Source: Thermothielavioides terrestris NRRL 8126
Taxonomy: Eukaryota; Ascomycota; Sordariomycetes; Sordariales; Chaetomiaceae
Length of the DNA: 64,000 bases
Reading direction: 5' to 3'
Assembly: GCF_000226115.1 (NCBI RefSeq)
Contig: NC_016462.1
Span: forward strand, 744,001 to 808,000
In this document: positions 20,623 through 32,990 of the stretch, one piece after another
Layout of the letters: every line of letters begins with the position of its first letter
How positions within the stretch are numbered: position 1 is the first letter of the stretch
The notes under the pieces: generated by a model
Database searches by the model: none
What the model was told of the DNA's origin: nothing
The model's input: only the letters and a program-made list of their open reading frames with translations
Position numbers and translations under genes: made by a program

Positions 20623-23600
20623 ATGGACCTGGACACGCCGCCACCGCCGACGCCTGCCGCGACGGTGTCGACACCTCGGCTCGTTCAACGGCCGCTCCCA
20701 CTCACCGAGTCGCCGCCTCGGGCCGCGGCATCGCGGCCAGAAAGGACGTTGAGGGACGCGCGCCTGTTGCGATCTCCACCAAAACCTGGGAAGGATGGCG
20801 AACGGGCCAAGGCGGCACGAGGCGCGCTAGGTCTCGGTCTGGGGAAAACAAAGCCCTGGGCGTCCGCCAGTGCCCAGACAAAGCCATTGCTGCCCCTGAC
20901 GGAACGCAGGTCGCACGAGGAGAACTTGGCGGCGCGACGGGCGAAAAAAGGCAGCCAGGATGACGACAAGTGGGATCTCACTCCAGATGGTGGCTCGGCA
21001 GGGCGCGAGGGGAGACAGTTCGCTGTCGCAAACGTTGGGAACAATGGCCGAATATACCTGAGGTACGGTACAGATAGTTTGCGCCTTTCGCTCCACCTCT
21101 ATCCTCCTTCCCGCCACATCTTATGCGCGTTGAATGTCAGTCACCTGGACTGCCGCTGACGACCTTCAGGCCAACTGTTCGCCCCGCACACCAGCGCTAC
21201 CCGCAGCCGCCCTTTGTGTTTCCCATGACTCCGCCTAGCACCGCCGGACTCGACGCCCTGACTTCGGACCAGCGCATGGGTCCTGACCCAGACTCGACTT
21301 TACAGCTGCCACCCCGCGATTGGACGCCGTCACACCCCCCTTCTTCGTCTCCCAGTCTCGGACGCCACAACTCGGGCGAGAAGCAGATCAAGATCCGTCC
21401 GCGACATCGCCGGGCCATGTCCGACTCCACGGTGCCCGACACGAGCGTAGCCCGAGAATCGGAGCCCGGCGGATTCAAAGTAGTCATCACGCAGCCGGGC
21501 GAGGAGCAGCGACCAAAAACCGTGGAGGAAATGGACTGGAGCCGGCCGCCGTTGCTAGAAGTCGCTATTCCGTCATGGCGAATAGGCACGCCCAGGTTCA
21601 GTGTCCGCGGGACGCCGTTCATCCGGGGCTCATCGTATGCCCCGACTGAGGAGATCCGCTCCAGCAGCGCCTCCTTCCTACGTCTCACGCCCCATGACGA
21701 ACCCTCGAGCGACTCCAGGAAACCGAGCCTCTTCCGGGCCTCGGGGTTGCTGGACCCTTCGCCTGATTCCGTCAACGGTCGCGGTCCGAGCCCGCTTCGC
21801 TTTACCCCTCCACTACGAGCAACGTACATGTCCACTCACCTTGTGATTGAGCCGTCCATGTTCGACGCCTTGACCTTCAAACCCGACTGCGACGATAGAA
21901 CCATCGTCCGGTACTCGACGTCTGGGTCCGTCACTGCAGCCACCCCGCCCCGCTTGGTCGCCGAGATTACCTCCCCGAGCTTCCTCGATTATGAACTAAT
22001 ATCCGACTTCTTCCTCACCTACCGTTCCTTCCTCGAACCTTCGGACCTCCTGCGCATGCTCTTTGCCCGCTTAAGATGGGCGCTGAGCCGGGACGATGAG
22101 GTTGGCTTGGTGGTAAGGGTCCGTACATTCGTCGCCTTACGCCATTGGATCCTCAACTATTTCCTCGACGACTTCCTGGTGGACTACGACCTCCGAGTCA
22201 CGTTCTGCACTCTGCTTAATGAGCTTGTTGATGAGGTGTCTCAGGAGCTACAGACACGGAAATCGCCGCTCAAGATCCTGGCGGAATTGAAAAAGTGCTG
22301 GCGCAGGGTGTGTGCGCAGTTCTGGGACGGGGCTGAGTTTGACACATCACTGGGACCGGGGGTGCCTATCTCTCCCGGGGGCGTCGCTGGCCACCGCGAC
22401 CCAAGCCTGGACCCGACCATCTGGTTGCAAAGCGACAGCGGGCCGCCTCAGCTCGACGACCCGTCGGTGCCGGCTACGCTTCTAACGCGGGCGAGCTTCC
22501 ATGCCGGCGTGCCGAAGACCGCTTATATCGACGCCGTCGTTGCGGGAGACCGGCCGGCAACCCCGGAGGACCAGGTGGTCAGTACCGGGGTGGAGAGGAA
22601 CGGCGCGATTTCGCCGACCAGCATCGCCAGTGTTGACGTGGTGTCGTGTTCGTTTCCTACCAAGGGTACGCGACCCGTGCAAGCCGGCGCCGGGTACGCA
22701 ACCGCACATCCTGTCGACCCCAGCACTATGCACGACGCTGACCCCGTCGCCACCACGCCCCGCGCGCTTGCGGGCAAGCGTGCCCGTCCGCAGCCGGCTC
22801 ACAAGCGCAACGGCAGCCTTAGCGACTCCCTGCGAGACCATCCGACCACGACAGAGCGTGGTCTCCTTAAGAACGCCGAGTTTCTTTTGGCGCTTCCGTA
22901 TGGCGGAAGTCTGGTTCGAGGAAACCTGCTGCCACCTTCGCAAGCACTAGTCGAAGTCCCTCACCCAGGCGGGAACGCGAGGCAAACCACCATTTTCCAG
23001 TCGGTGCCGAATGAGCTGAGTAAGGAGAGCACCGGGGCGTCAGCCATGTCAGGGCAGGGTATGAAGAGACTCTTGGGTAGCGTACGGCGCGCTCTGAGCA
23101 CCAGGGGCCAGCATGTGTCGCCCACACAGGGGACATACATCAACATGTCTCCGATTGGACCCAAGGGCGCGACGACCAACAGGCTCCCCGGCACCCCGAT
23201 CGTACCACAGCCACGGAGCCGCCAGAATGGCGCCCGGCCTTTGGTTCGCATTGACTTGCTCGGTGCCGAGGTTGCTGAGGACTTCAAGAAGGCTGTTCGC
23301 GAGGATTCGCAAGCTCAGAGCGAGAGACCTGCGCACAGCCCACCCGCCTCGCACTTGCAAGCGCCTGCAGATACCGCGGGACATCCGACCACACGAGCTG
23401 ATGCGTCTCCCATCCGTTTCTCGGGCGACCATGTGGTGACGCGGCCCACAAGTGACATGGGCATCACCGCCGGCAGCAAGTCCATCGTCATTGTCGATGA
23501 CACCACTGTTCCCGGCAAATACCCCGCCATGACTGGTGCCTTGCCGGCCGTCAACTCATCGGTCGAGGCGTTCGCCGAAGCGTTCGCGCCCCACGGCGCG

Positions 23601-26195
23601 GACCCGACCCCGCCGAACACTCCGCCTAGTCGCCCTACGGGGACGCCGAGGAGGTCCTCGTACGTATTGGGTCAGCATGTGTTGCGGCATTCGCTGTCGG
23701 CCGACCCCCTGCCGCCGTTCATTCCCGATATGGAGACCCTTGGGCCGAGCGCACGCCCGTCCAAAGAACATACCCGTCCTTCGCTGGATTCTTCGATACA
23801 AGACGCAAAGCGACCGACCCTCAGCGGCGTGAGGGGCCACACGAGACAGGCCTCGAGTCGCTCGTACATCTCGGCCCGTTCGAGAGGTCTTGCGCGCCGT
23901 GCGTCTTTTGCCAGCGGCACCTTTCGGCAACCCACGATCCGCAGCTTCGATGCCACAACAGTATCCGGGCAGTCCCTGGGCGACTCCTCCCCCGTTCTTG
24001 CACCGCAGCCCCTTCGCGTCCTGAGGAGAAGACCGGGCGGCGATCTCCGTGCTGTCGCTAATGCCGGCGATCTCGATCGGGCACCTCTCCGGAGATCTCG
24101 TTCCGCAGCCTCTTTGACTACGTACAGCGAGTCCATCCGCAGCTCGTATCTGCGCAGCGCCCGTGCTGATTCAGGAGGCTATGTTAACGTCGTCGCGAGC
24201 GACTATTCCGCGGGCCATGCCGAGACAACCTTCTCCCTGGGCGCTCTTGCCGACCCGAATCCCAAGCCCCATCTGTCGCTCTTCAGCACCCACTCGTCAA
24301 AGCCGGTCATGCGACCCTCGTTTGAGGCTGAAGCACAGAAGCTAGCGCTAATTCCCGACGACTTGGATGATGACGGCGGCGTCGAGTCTGCGTTGCTGAA
24401 GCTGGAGGGCAAATACCAAAAGAAGACAGGCGCCAAACTGTCGATGGATCTCGGCAGGACCGCCCCTCAGATCGATGTCTCGTTGGAGCCCGCACTGCAA
24501 GAGGGTGTTACGGAACATGCTGCAACAAAACACGAGAAGCACGAGCATCGCAATGCCCACCTAATCAACGAGCCGCCACCGCCCCCGTCGTCGATCGCGC
24601 CCTCCACGATCACTCCACCAGGCGCTCTCCTAGATGTCGCGGGCCGGAGCGACCGAGGCCACACCGGCGTCCAGTCTTTTCTGTCAGACGATTCAAGAGC
24701 CTCCTACTCGTCGATTCCCCTGCTGGAACGCGGGCTGACCGATGACGGACGGAGCCCAGAGACTGAGGCGCAGGAATGGGCAAATCGTTCCGTCTTACAG
24801 GGCCCTGACGAGGGTCCAGTAACGCCCGAAAATCGCAATGTCCACGATTCCCAGCATCCTTCGTTCGACTTCATCAACAAGACAGACAGCATGGATCAGA
24901 TCCAGCAAGGGGCCACTCTTCCGACAGCTGAACCAGCGCGGGACAGCGTGGAACAATCGTTCCTGGACGTGGAGAGCGACAATGAGAGCGACCTTTCGTC
25001 GGAGTTGTCTGCGGAGGAAATTGCTCAGGATGCGGCGGGAACTGACCCTTCGGCTATTGGCGTCGCCATATCCTCCTTGCCTGCCCATCCTCTTGGCGAG
25101 AGCCAGTCATCTAATCCGCGTCCCCGATCCCCGCCTGTCACGCTACTTCAAGCCCTCCAGATGTCACCGGAAACCGCCTACGTTCCAACGCTCCAGGATC
25201 ACCAGGTCTGGGAGAAGCCGCTGCCGCCCACTCCGGAAGCCACACCGACCACGGCCGGGGCGCCGTTGTCGTTCGGCCAATCCCCGCTTTCGTCGCCCAC
25301 GGACCCAACCGGCACCAAGGAAGCCCTGCGGAACGCCCCGAGGCTGGAGATTCCCGACCCGGCCGCAGAAGAGCGTCCCAAGGCGGTGCACAACAAGTAC
25401 TCGGTTCACCTGCCCTTCATCCTTGCCTTCGACAGCGACGTACTGGCGCAGCAATTCACGCTCGTCGAGAAGGACGCGCTCAACGAGATCGACTGGAAGG
25501 AGCTGATCGACATGCGCTGGAAGAACGCCGAGCAGAACGGCATCCACGTGCGCAGCTGGGTCTCGTTCCTCCGCGACACGGACGCGCGCGGCGTCGAGGT
25601 GGTCATCGCGCGGTTCAACATCATGGTGAAGTGGGCCATCTCGGAGATCATGCTCACGCAGGACATCGAAGAGCGGGCTCGGTGCATCATCAAGTTCATC
25701 CACATCGCCGCGCACTGCCGCCGGTACCGCAACTTTGCCACCATGAGCCAGATCACCATCGCGCTCACCAGCAACGAGGTGGGCAAGCTGAGCAAGACGT
25801 GGGCGATGGTGCCCGCGCACGACAGGCAGACGCTGCGCGAGCTGGAGACGCTCATGTCGCCGACGAGGAACTTCTACAACCTGCGGGCCGAGATGGAGGG
25901 CGGCGGCACCGCGGTGGCCGACATGGGGTGCATACCGTTCGTGGGCATCTACACGCACGACCTGCTGTTCAACGCGCAGAAGCCGAGCGAGATCGCGAGC
26001 TCCCCGACCACGGCGCCGCTGGTCAACTTTGAGCGCTGCCGGACGGCCGCCGGCGTGGTCAAGACGCTGTCGCGGCTGCTCGAGGCCAGCTCGCTGTACA
26101 CCTTCCAGCCGACCGAGGGCATCACGGAGCGCTGCCTGTGGATGGGCGCCCTGGAGGATGACGAGATCCGCCGGCTGAGTGATGCGCTGGAGTGA
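20623..26195 (+). CDS. LTE1: RasGEF-family mitotic exit protein, Lte1 homologue
   Basis: Two exons, 20623-21062 and 21170-26195 (107-bp intron, branch CTGAC, acceptor CAG), give 1821 residues. The junction reads NGRIYLR-PTVRPAHQRYP, joining a conserved N-terminal block. The REM (RasGEF N) domain lies near residues 395-520 (TSPSFLDYELISDFFLTYRS). The RasGEF catalytic domain fills about 1560-1820: VLAQQFTLVEKDALNEIDW, FNIMVKWAISEIMLT, CIIKFIHIAAHCRRYRNFAT and PFVGIYTHDLLF. Between them is ~1000 residues of disordered Ser/Pro-rich sequence. In yeast Lte1 is at the bud cortex and supports mitotic exit upstream of Tem1; whether it acts as a true exchange factor is debated. The identification rests on this REM-long linker-RasGEF layout. 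Confidence 0.88.
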
Positions 26196-28471
26196 CAGTC
26201 AGTCTCGACGATACCACCGCCACGACCGACGCTCGCAACACCTCCCTCCGTCCCTGTGCCATGGACAGTTTACTTGGTCCGCATTTTCATCTTTTTTCAT
26301 CTGACGGAGCATAATAGCAACAACATCTTGGTCATTATAGACAGTTCCCATGCTCGCGCATGTGTCACCCCGCGTCTTTGCTCCCACCTACTTGACTTGC
26401 GAAGCACGATCACCATTTTCATTTATTGCATTGCATTTCATCGGCGCTACTTCCACCACCACCACCAATCTATATCTCCTTTACCTACCTACCTGCTTGC
26501 CTAACTTCCGCCACGTCGTGTCGTTCATCTGCTTGACGTACTACCGTATTCTCTAATCTTTCACCCGCTCTCACAGACATTGCCACTCTCCATTTTCCTT
26601 GGCCATTTCCTTCCCCGCATTCGAGGCGCTATTGCTTTTCTTTTTTCTTTTTCTTTTTTCTTTTTTTTTTTTTTCCTTTTTTAGACATCTGCCGTGGCTT
26701 GCCGCCTCGGCAGTCCATCTTATCTTCCAGCCCAAGTTGGAGTGAAAGTCGGGAGTCGAGAGTTTGGGAGTTCCGGGTGTTCGATTACATACACTAGGGA
26801 GATCCTGATGGATCCCCAAACTGGGGTTGGGTCTGACCGATGGGGGACAGCGAGGCGTATCGGGAGTTCCTTTGTTTGCTTTACATTGCTTGTCTTTTGG
26901 TGGTACTTCGGCGCATGGCTGCTGAGCCTTCCTAGCTTCGCTGGTAGTTTACTGCTGCCAATGTGCGTGGAGTGGGGGGTTTAGATCTTGGGATTCTGAC
27001 TTGGTTTGGTTTGATTCGGAGATACCTTGGCCTGTTGGCTCCCTGCCGGGTTTTTGGCGGGACGGGGCCGTGCGTGGGTTTGCGTTCTTGCCCTGCCTGA
27101 TTGATGGGTGCTGCTGGTAGGATTTGCTGGGACGTGTTGTGTTGTTGCTGGTGGGGGTGTTGCATAAGGGGTTGTGGTGATACCAATCCCGGGGAGTGTG
27201 GTATCAGGAAGAGGAGAGGGATGTGGTAGATCTGGCGTCGTCGCGGGTTGTTGTAAGAGAGCACGTCTGACCCAGGGACCAGGTGGCTGATTGCAGTTAG
27301 TGGTGCATCAGTTGATTGGGGGCAATCGAAATGTCGACTTCAAGACGCTTATGTCTGATGCAGTGTGTCCGTGGGCGGTTGCTCCATCTTCAGGTCCCGG
27401 TTTGTGATTCTGCTTGCTCTGATTCTTTTCATGTGTTGATGAGTCTTTTCATGTGTTGATGAGACAAGCAGTTGAAAGTGGTAGAAGACAGCGCAATCAT
27501 GGTATCCAGGGTGCCGGATATGAGTCGCATGTGACATGACTCTTTATGACGGCAGCGAAGGCTGTATCGATATCTATATAGCAGGGAAGGCGGCCGCGCT
27601 CGCTACTCTCTGTTTCTACCTACTCATAGTTCATGTGACTTATACCGTAGATACCGCGTTTCTGAATACGACGCGTGACGTCGTGGCGCTAGGGATGAGC
27701 TAGTGTGCAGAACTGGGCGTGGTTGACCAGTTGCTCCGCCAGGCCGTGGTCACAGCCAGAGAGAACAGTTCGGATGTGTCTCTTCGCTCATCATGTGAAG
27801 TTACCTAACGCAGCTGTTTGCCGTTGCTGAAACCTCTGCCATTGCTTGGCGACTGACTGACATCTACCTAATTCTTGGTGAATGATAGACACTGCTTTGG
27901 GCTGCCATCCCAGGATTGCTATTTCCTGGTAGCTCCTGCCGATTCACTCAGTTCCTGGAGAATCTCTAATCGGGCTGCTGCCTTGGTCCCTCTCATGACC
28001 TCACACCTCCTGCCCTTTGCGGATGTTCAGGTGGCCTCTCCATGTTTACATCCGCGCAGGTCCGGTGGCATGTGCCCTCTTTCGTTCTTTCCTTATGCGC
28101 TGAAAAACGCCGCTCCTTCTCTGGCATGCTTCTCAGCTGAGCATGTGCCATTTTCCATCTCATCGCCTGGTCTCGCTCCGCGCAGGTATATAAGCCCAAC
28201 ATGCTGGCGTGTTCCCTCCCCCAGGAGCCATCTCCCCATGTTCAGGATCGCATCGCTGGTTCTATATAGAGCTGCTCTTCTCAACTCTCGACCTTGAACC
28301 CACGGCGAGCATAACTCGTTGATTTCGTTAAGCGTTTTTTCCGCCCTCTTGACATCCGACCTGGCCTCTCCAGCCGATCGCAACTCGACGACTTCCACCG
28401 AGTCACGGCTTCGGTCTCCACGAGCAACAGGTTCCTTGTCTGATCGGTTAAGGGCTGCCGCAACATCCACC
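26196..28471. other. 2.3-kb intergenic region
   Basis: This contains a long pyrimidine tract (26636-26684, TTTTTC-type) and a direct duplication of TCTTTTCATGTGTTGATGAG at about 27424-27463. No coding exon was recognised. The part just before 28472 is presumably the promoter and leader of the F-box gene. Confidence 0.45.
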
Positions 28472-30040
28472 ATGGAGAAGCTCCCAGCCGAGCTTTACGA
28501 CGCCGTACGTCTGGATGGCATTACTTCTCTATCAACTTACGATTCGACGTTGTACTCTGCTGACCCGTGCGTAGATCGTCGTCCAGCTGCATCACGACTT
28601 CTGCCACTGCTCCTCGGGATATTCTCGGCCATCGAGGTGGGACGCCGTCCATTCCTATAAGGTCACTAATATCAATCTGTATGGGGAATGGGATTTCATC
28701 ATCTCGCTGAACTTGAAGCGGGAGCTGTGCGATCTCCGACTCGTCAACAGACGTTTCTATACGCCAGCCACCCGGATATTGTTCAGCCATTTTAAGCTCG
28801 TCCTCGGATATGACTGTCGCCCCGAGTGGACATTTAGGCAGCAAGCCCGGTATTGCCTCGCAGACGAGAACCGGAGCCTTCTCGGCCAAATCACCGGCTT
28901 GGCGATCAACCTGCCTTGTATAACCGAGGACGAGTTTTCCGTACCTGGACATCGGATCCGGGCCAGAGTCGCGGCCCAGCATAACTTTATGCGCAGACTC
29001 CCTTCGCTCGTTACCCGGTTCGACTCGGTAACTGCGCTTAAGATCCGTGTCGTGGCGATCCGGAGACCCGAATGGTGGCAGGGCCTATGGCTCGAGGATA
29101 TAATCAAGTTTGCCTTGAGCAAGCTTCGCAACCTCACGGAACTGCACATGATCTCCCCTTGGAGGTGTGAGTGGTTGGCCCTGCGTTAAGTCTCGAGCGA
29201 TCCATAAGCTGACTCGACCACCTGGGCCCGTCCACCCGCTTAGCTGCCAACACGATCCTCGAATCCGTTCCGCCGCAGCAGTGTGATCGGTTGAGAAGGC
29301 TCATTGTCGTTCACGAACACGGGTGTGGCCGCCAGCTGCCACCTATCGCTCGCTTCAAGAACCTCACTGAGCTTGCACTCCGGGATATGCCCCCAGCTCC
29401 GCTGAGGCTGCACGACCAGCTCCGAGGACTCACACGGCTGCAACTGGAACGTGTATGCTCCGCAGCGGCATATTTCATCGCCGCAATGACGGGGGTACCA
29501 GTTCCGGCTTCTTCTCTGTCCGAAGATGGAGAAAGCAGCGGCGGGGTGACAAGCGCTCCTCTTACCCACCTCGGACTATACGATGTGGAACTTGAGAGCG
29601 TGGAGGAAGACGGGCAGATACACGGTACGTGCTTGGCGTGCTTTTCAAGCATCTGGATGTCGCTCTCTACGTTGCCCACTATCGAGAGCAATTTATTCTT
29701 TTTTTTTTTTCTTTCCTGATATTTCCTCTTTCAGCAGTATTGTCTACTTCATTAAATACCTATACTGACCGAAATGCGCCCAACAGAGGCTGGCAGCTGG
29801 AGTCTTGTTTTCGACACGGTCCGACGCCGTTGCCGCCGGCTGAGAACACTCTGGGTCGACGGGGTTTTCTATGCCCATTCATTTACGCACCCCACGCCGT
29901 CGACGCAGATGACCGAGGCCGACGAGGAGGCCCTGAAGGCTTTGGCTGCGGATGTTCGGTCGAGGCCGGACGGGGACGCGAGGTGCCAAATCCGAATGCA
30001 GTACGGGGTGTATTACGATAAGACGAACCGAGCAGTGTAA
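28472..30040 (+). CDS. F-box-type protein of unknown substrate
   Basis: Four exons (28472-28504, 28575-29166, 29244-29624, 29787-30040) give 419 residues; donors are GTACGT, GTGAGT and GTACGT, and introns 2 and 3 have CTGAC branch points. The N-terminus MEKLPAELYDAIVVQL followed by KRELCDLRLVNRRFYTPATR is the usual F-box pattern of fungal proteins (LPxEL...L..LRLVNRxF). The rest has Leu-rich segments (LSKLRNLTELHMISPW, FKNLTELALRDMPPAPLRL) as in the LRR-like C-terminal halves of such proteins. F-box proteins recruit substrates to SCF (Skp1-cullin-F-box) ubiquitin ligases. This one is a member of a large lineage-expanded group and its target cannot be read from sequence. The first exon is only 33 nt; if that junction is wrong, the F-box start changes. 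Confidence 0.68.
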
Positions 30041-30196
30041 ATAGAACGGATCTAAGAGCGGGAAGGACTGGTTTGGCAGATTTGGAAGGCATGTTTTTGG
30101 ATAACTATGCGTTCAACGCTCCAGATCATAGTACAACCGGAGGTAGAGCAATGTCTTCGATTGGCTGGCTCTCGCCGCACAGCGTAGAAGTTCAAT

Positions 30197-30772
30197 ATGG
30201 ATGGTCAAGGGGCTTCGAAGAAGCAAGACTCTTCCAATCTTAAGAACCTGACCGTTTCATGTCATCATACAACCATAGCTTGGTGGACTTCCGACCTATC
30301 CTTGACACGGGCCCAGACCAGGGGATGCGCCCAGGAACGGGTCTATGATGTCCGTTCCGTCTCCGGAGTAAGCGGTGGCACGTTCAAATCGCTGAGTGAG
30401 GTGGAGTCTTGTAATAATGCAGTCGAGTATCCGTATCACGTCTTTACCTTAAAGCAGCCCAAGACCAGCTACGAAGACATCATTCGCTCCATCCTGCCCC
30501 CAGATTGCTCAGGGCTGCTCGTGAGCTGGCCAACTGAATACTGGCTCGTAGGTGACATGAAGTCCTGCCAGGAGCTATCCTCTCGCACTGGGGCATCAAC
30601 AGCGTACGAGACTGAACTGTTATATTGCCTACGTTCATCAAATTATCCTTGCATACGCTATTGCTGTGTTGGTTTACTTCTGCTGGCAACTGGGAACTGG
30701 CAGATACTTTCATGTAACCAGAGAAGAATCGCCAGCAAGACACTGTGGAAAGAACCGTCAGAGTTATGCTGA
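30197..30772 (+). CDS. Unsupported 191-codon ORF
   Basis: An uninterrupted frame beginning MDGQGASKKQDSSNLKN. It contains a GVSGGTFKSLSEVES block, faintly like the GGVSGGT loop of saccharopine-dehydrogenase-like oxidoreductases, but no nucleotide-binding motif precedes it. It has many Cys residues and no known domain. It could be an orphan gene, a relic or chance. Confidence 0.2.
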   Translation: MDGQGASKKQDSSNLKNLTVSCHHTTIAWWTSDLSLTRAQTRGCAQERVYDVRSVSGVSGGTFKSLSEVESCNNAVEYPYHVFTLKQPKTSYEDIIRSILPPDCSGLLVSWPTEYWLVGDMKSCQELSSRTGASTAYETELLYCLRSSNYPCIRYCCVGLLLLATGNWQILSCNQRRIASKTLWKEPSELC

Positions 30773-31354
30773 GAATTATATGTTAATGTTCACTCCAGCC
30801 CCTGTCCCTGACGCGGACTGGGGGTTGTTTTCATAAATCCGCGCCTTTGAGCATATGGGCATGAAGCTGGCTTTTCAGTCATGGTGTTTTACATCAACCC
30901 AAAAGGAGCAAATCCCACTGACCAAACCAGTTGTTTCATTCTCGTGCCCTGGCGGGCCACACGGACACTCAAGTCAGGATCGAAACCAGAGCCCGTTCGC
31001 GGGCAAACAGATGTGCACCAGTCAACCATCAACCAGAAATGTGGCCGAGTAGAATTCCTATGGCAAGGCGGGATAACGATTAAGTCCACCCCTCATGACC
31101 CCACAGGGCATTCCCCCTCCCCAGCAGAGACAAAGTTCCGCCAGGGAGGATATCTTTCCCTCATTAGTGCGGTCATGTGTAACCTCCGCCAAAGAGACGC
31201 TACTTTCGCGCCACAAATCTGCGCCGAGACGAGGAAGATATGGCGAGTGGAAGCGGGGCAAATGAATCAAGCCAAGAGCGAGACAAGGCCCCGAAAACCA
31301 GCGCCGGTACGCCTGAACCCGAAGATCGCCTTTCTATTTTGTGCCGTCTCCTTT
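30773..31354. other. Intergenic between ORF 30197-30772 and RPS0
   Basis: No recognised feature. Plus-strand frames here are partly shadows of the RPS0 3' exon. Confidence 0.4.
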
Positions 31355-32507
31355 CTACCAGCCCGACGCGTCCTTGGGAGCCTCAGCAGCCCACTCGCCG
31401 GTGGCAGCGGCGGCGCCAGTCTCCCAGCCAGGCTGCGCCTCGCTCCACTCAGCAGTGGCGCCGACGGCAGGGAAGCCAGCGGGAGCAGCCTCCCAGTCAC
31501 CAGCGCCAGCGGCGAAGCCGGACTCGATGGCGACGGGGCCCTCGTCCTCAACGCCGGGGAGCTTCTCCTCCTCGACCTTCTCCTCGGCCTCAGCCTCGGG
31601 GTCACGGTCTGCGCAGAATGATTAGCTTTATTCGCCTGTCCACGCTTCGGGACTGTAACACAAAGAAGGGACGTACAGAAGTAGAGGTCGACCATGACGT
31701 CCCAGGGGGTCTCGCGGTTGTAGATGGTGCCGCGCAGGCGGAGGACCTCACGGGCCAGCATCCACCAGATCAGGCCAATGGCGTGGCGACCCTTGTTGTT
31801 GGTGGGGATGGCAACGTCGACGAACTCGGTCGGCGAGTCGGCGTCGCAGAGAGCGATGACGGGGATGTTGACGTACGAGGCCTCCTTGATGGCCTGAGCG
31901 TCGGTGCGGGGGTCGGTGACGACGATCAGACGGGGCTCCTTGAACGATCGGGTGATGTAGTTGGTGAAGGAACCGGGAGTGAAGCGGCCGGCAATGGCCT
32001 GGGCGCCGGTGTGGGCGGCGAACTTGAGGACGGCACGCTGGCCGTAGGGACGGGCCGAGATCACGCAGACATCGCTCGGGTTGTCAATGGCAGCAATGAT
32101 GCGGGCCGCCAGGACGAGCTTCTCCCTGCAGGCGTGCACCGTCAGCGCTCTGTCGTTCGCAAATTCGAGCCGCAGTCATCCTCCCCCGCGACAGGGTCCA
32201 GCCCACGCACCAGGTCTTGCCAATGTTGATGATGTTCACGCCGTCGGCACGCGTCTTCCAGATGTAGGCTGCACGCAAGAAGCTGTCAGATTTGTGTCCT
32301 TCGACCGGTCGCCCGGTTGGGGTTTATTTACGCTGCATATGGACGCTCAGGCTAAGGCACACTGTCAGTACGCGCCGCGACAACGAGCGACGGCAGACAT
32401 GCGGGGAGGACGCACTTCTTGGAGCCAATGTGGCACTGAGCAGCGAGCAGCTGCTCAATGTCGGCGCTCGTGGCATTGAAGATGGAGGGCAGGTTTGCGG
32501 GCGCCAT
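31355..32507 (-). CDS. RPS0: 40S ribosomal protein S0 (uS2)
   Basis: Five exons (32507-32416, 32351-32332, 32268-32211, 32125-31677, 31608-31355) give 290 residues. The second exon is only 20 nt (encoding LSVHMQ). The N-terminus [20 protein letters not shown], the laminin-receptor/uS2 core ([53 protein letters not shown]) and the acidic Trp-containing tail ([12 protein letters not shown]...KDASGW) are diagnostic. The protein belongs to the 40S head/body cleft and is needed for 20S pre-rRNA maturation. High intron number near the 5' end is usual for fungal ribosomal-protein genes. It is divergent from uS15m with 483 bp between the ATGs. Confidence 0.96.
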
Positions 32508-32990
32508 CTTGACTGAGCCTCTTCTCGCGGACGTGACGGAAGAAGGATGTCAAGACTCGGGCGTCCAAGGGTGGGATATATTTTTCTGGCTCCAGCGCGA
32601 AGCTGCAGGCGGAGCTCGGCGATTTTTGGCACACAAAAATCATTTTTGTGGAGAGCCCCGCCAGGGTTGTGCCATTGGCGACTGATGTCTGATAAGTCAG
32701 GTCAGGATCTTTACGGGCGCAGCCGGCTTCTCAGCGGGCCGTCGCCAGCTGCTTCTTCCGAGCAGGACGAGGGTACGGAGGTACGGAGTATAACCGGAGT
32801 ATAACCGCTGTTTTACCGCCCGAGGATATCCTGTGGTCAGGGCGAGGCACTCCGGATCAAGTTAGTCTTGAATTGGCTTAGCGCGACTGGCTCCAAAATC
32901 TGGGTCGTCTCGTCGTCCCGAGAAGTTGAGCGCGCCAGACGGAGGCAACGAGCAATCCGGGAGACGACGGCCCAAGACAGCACCTTCGCC
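32508..32990. promoter_or_regulatory. Shared divergent promoter region RPS0/uS15m
   Basis: The 483 bp between the start codons of a cytosolic and a mitochondrial ribosomal-protein gene. It includes two GGAGTATAACCG-like repeats near 32786-32808. No canonical ribosomal-protein box was recognised. Confidence 0.5.

Noticed and set aside
29692..29739. Acceptor TTTCAG at 29734-29739 for the last F-box-gene intron
   Set aside because: Using it would put stops in frame; the later CAACAG after a CTGAC branch point keeps the frame.
31240..32229. 329-codon plus-strand ORF opposite RPS0
   Set aside because: It overlaps conserved RPS0 exons in antisense and is Arg/Gln/Gly-biased.
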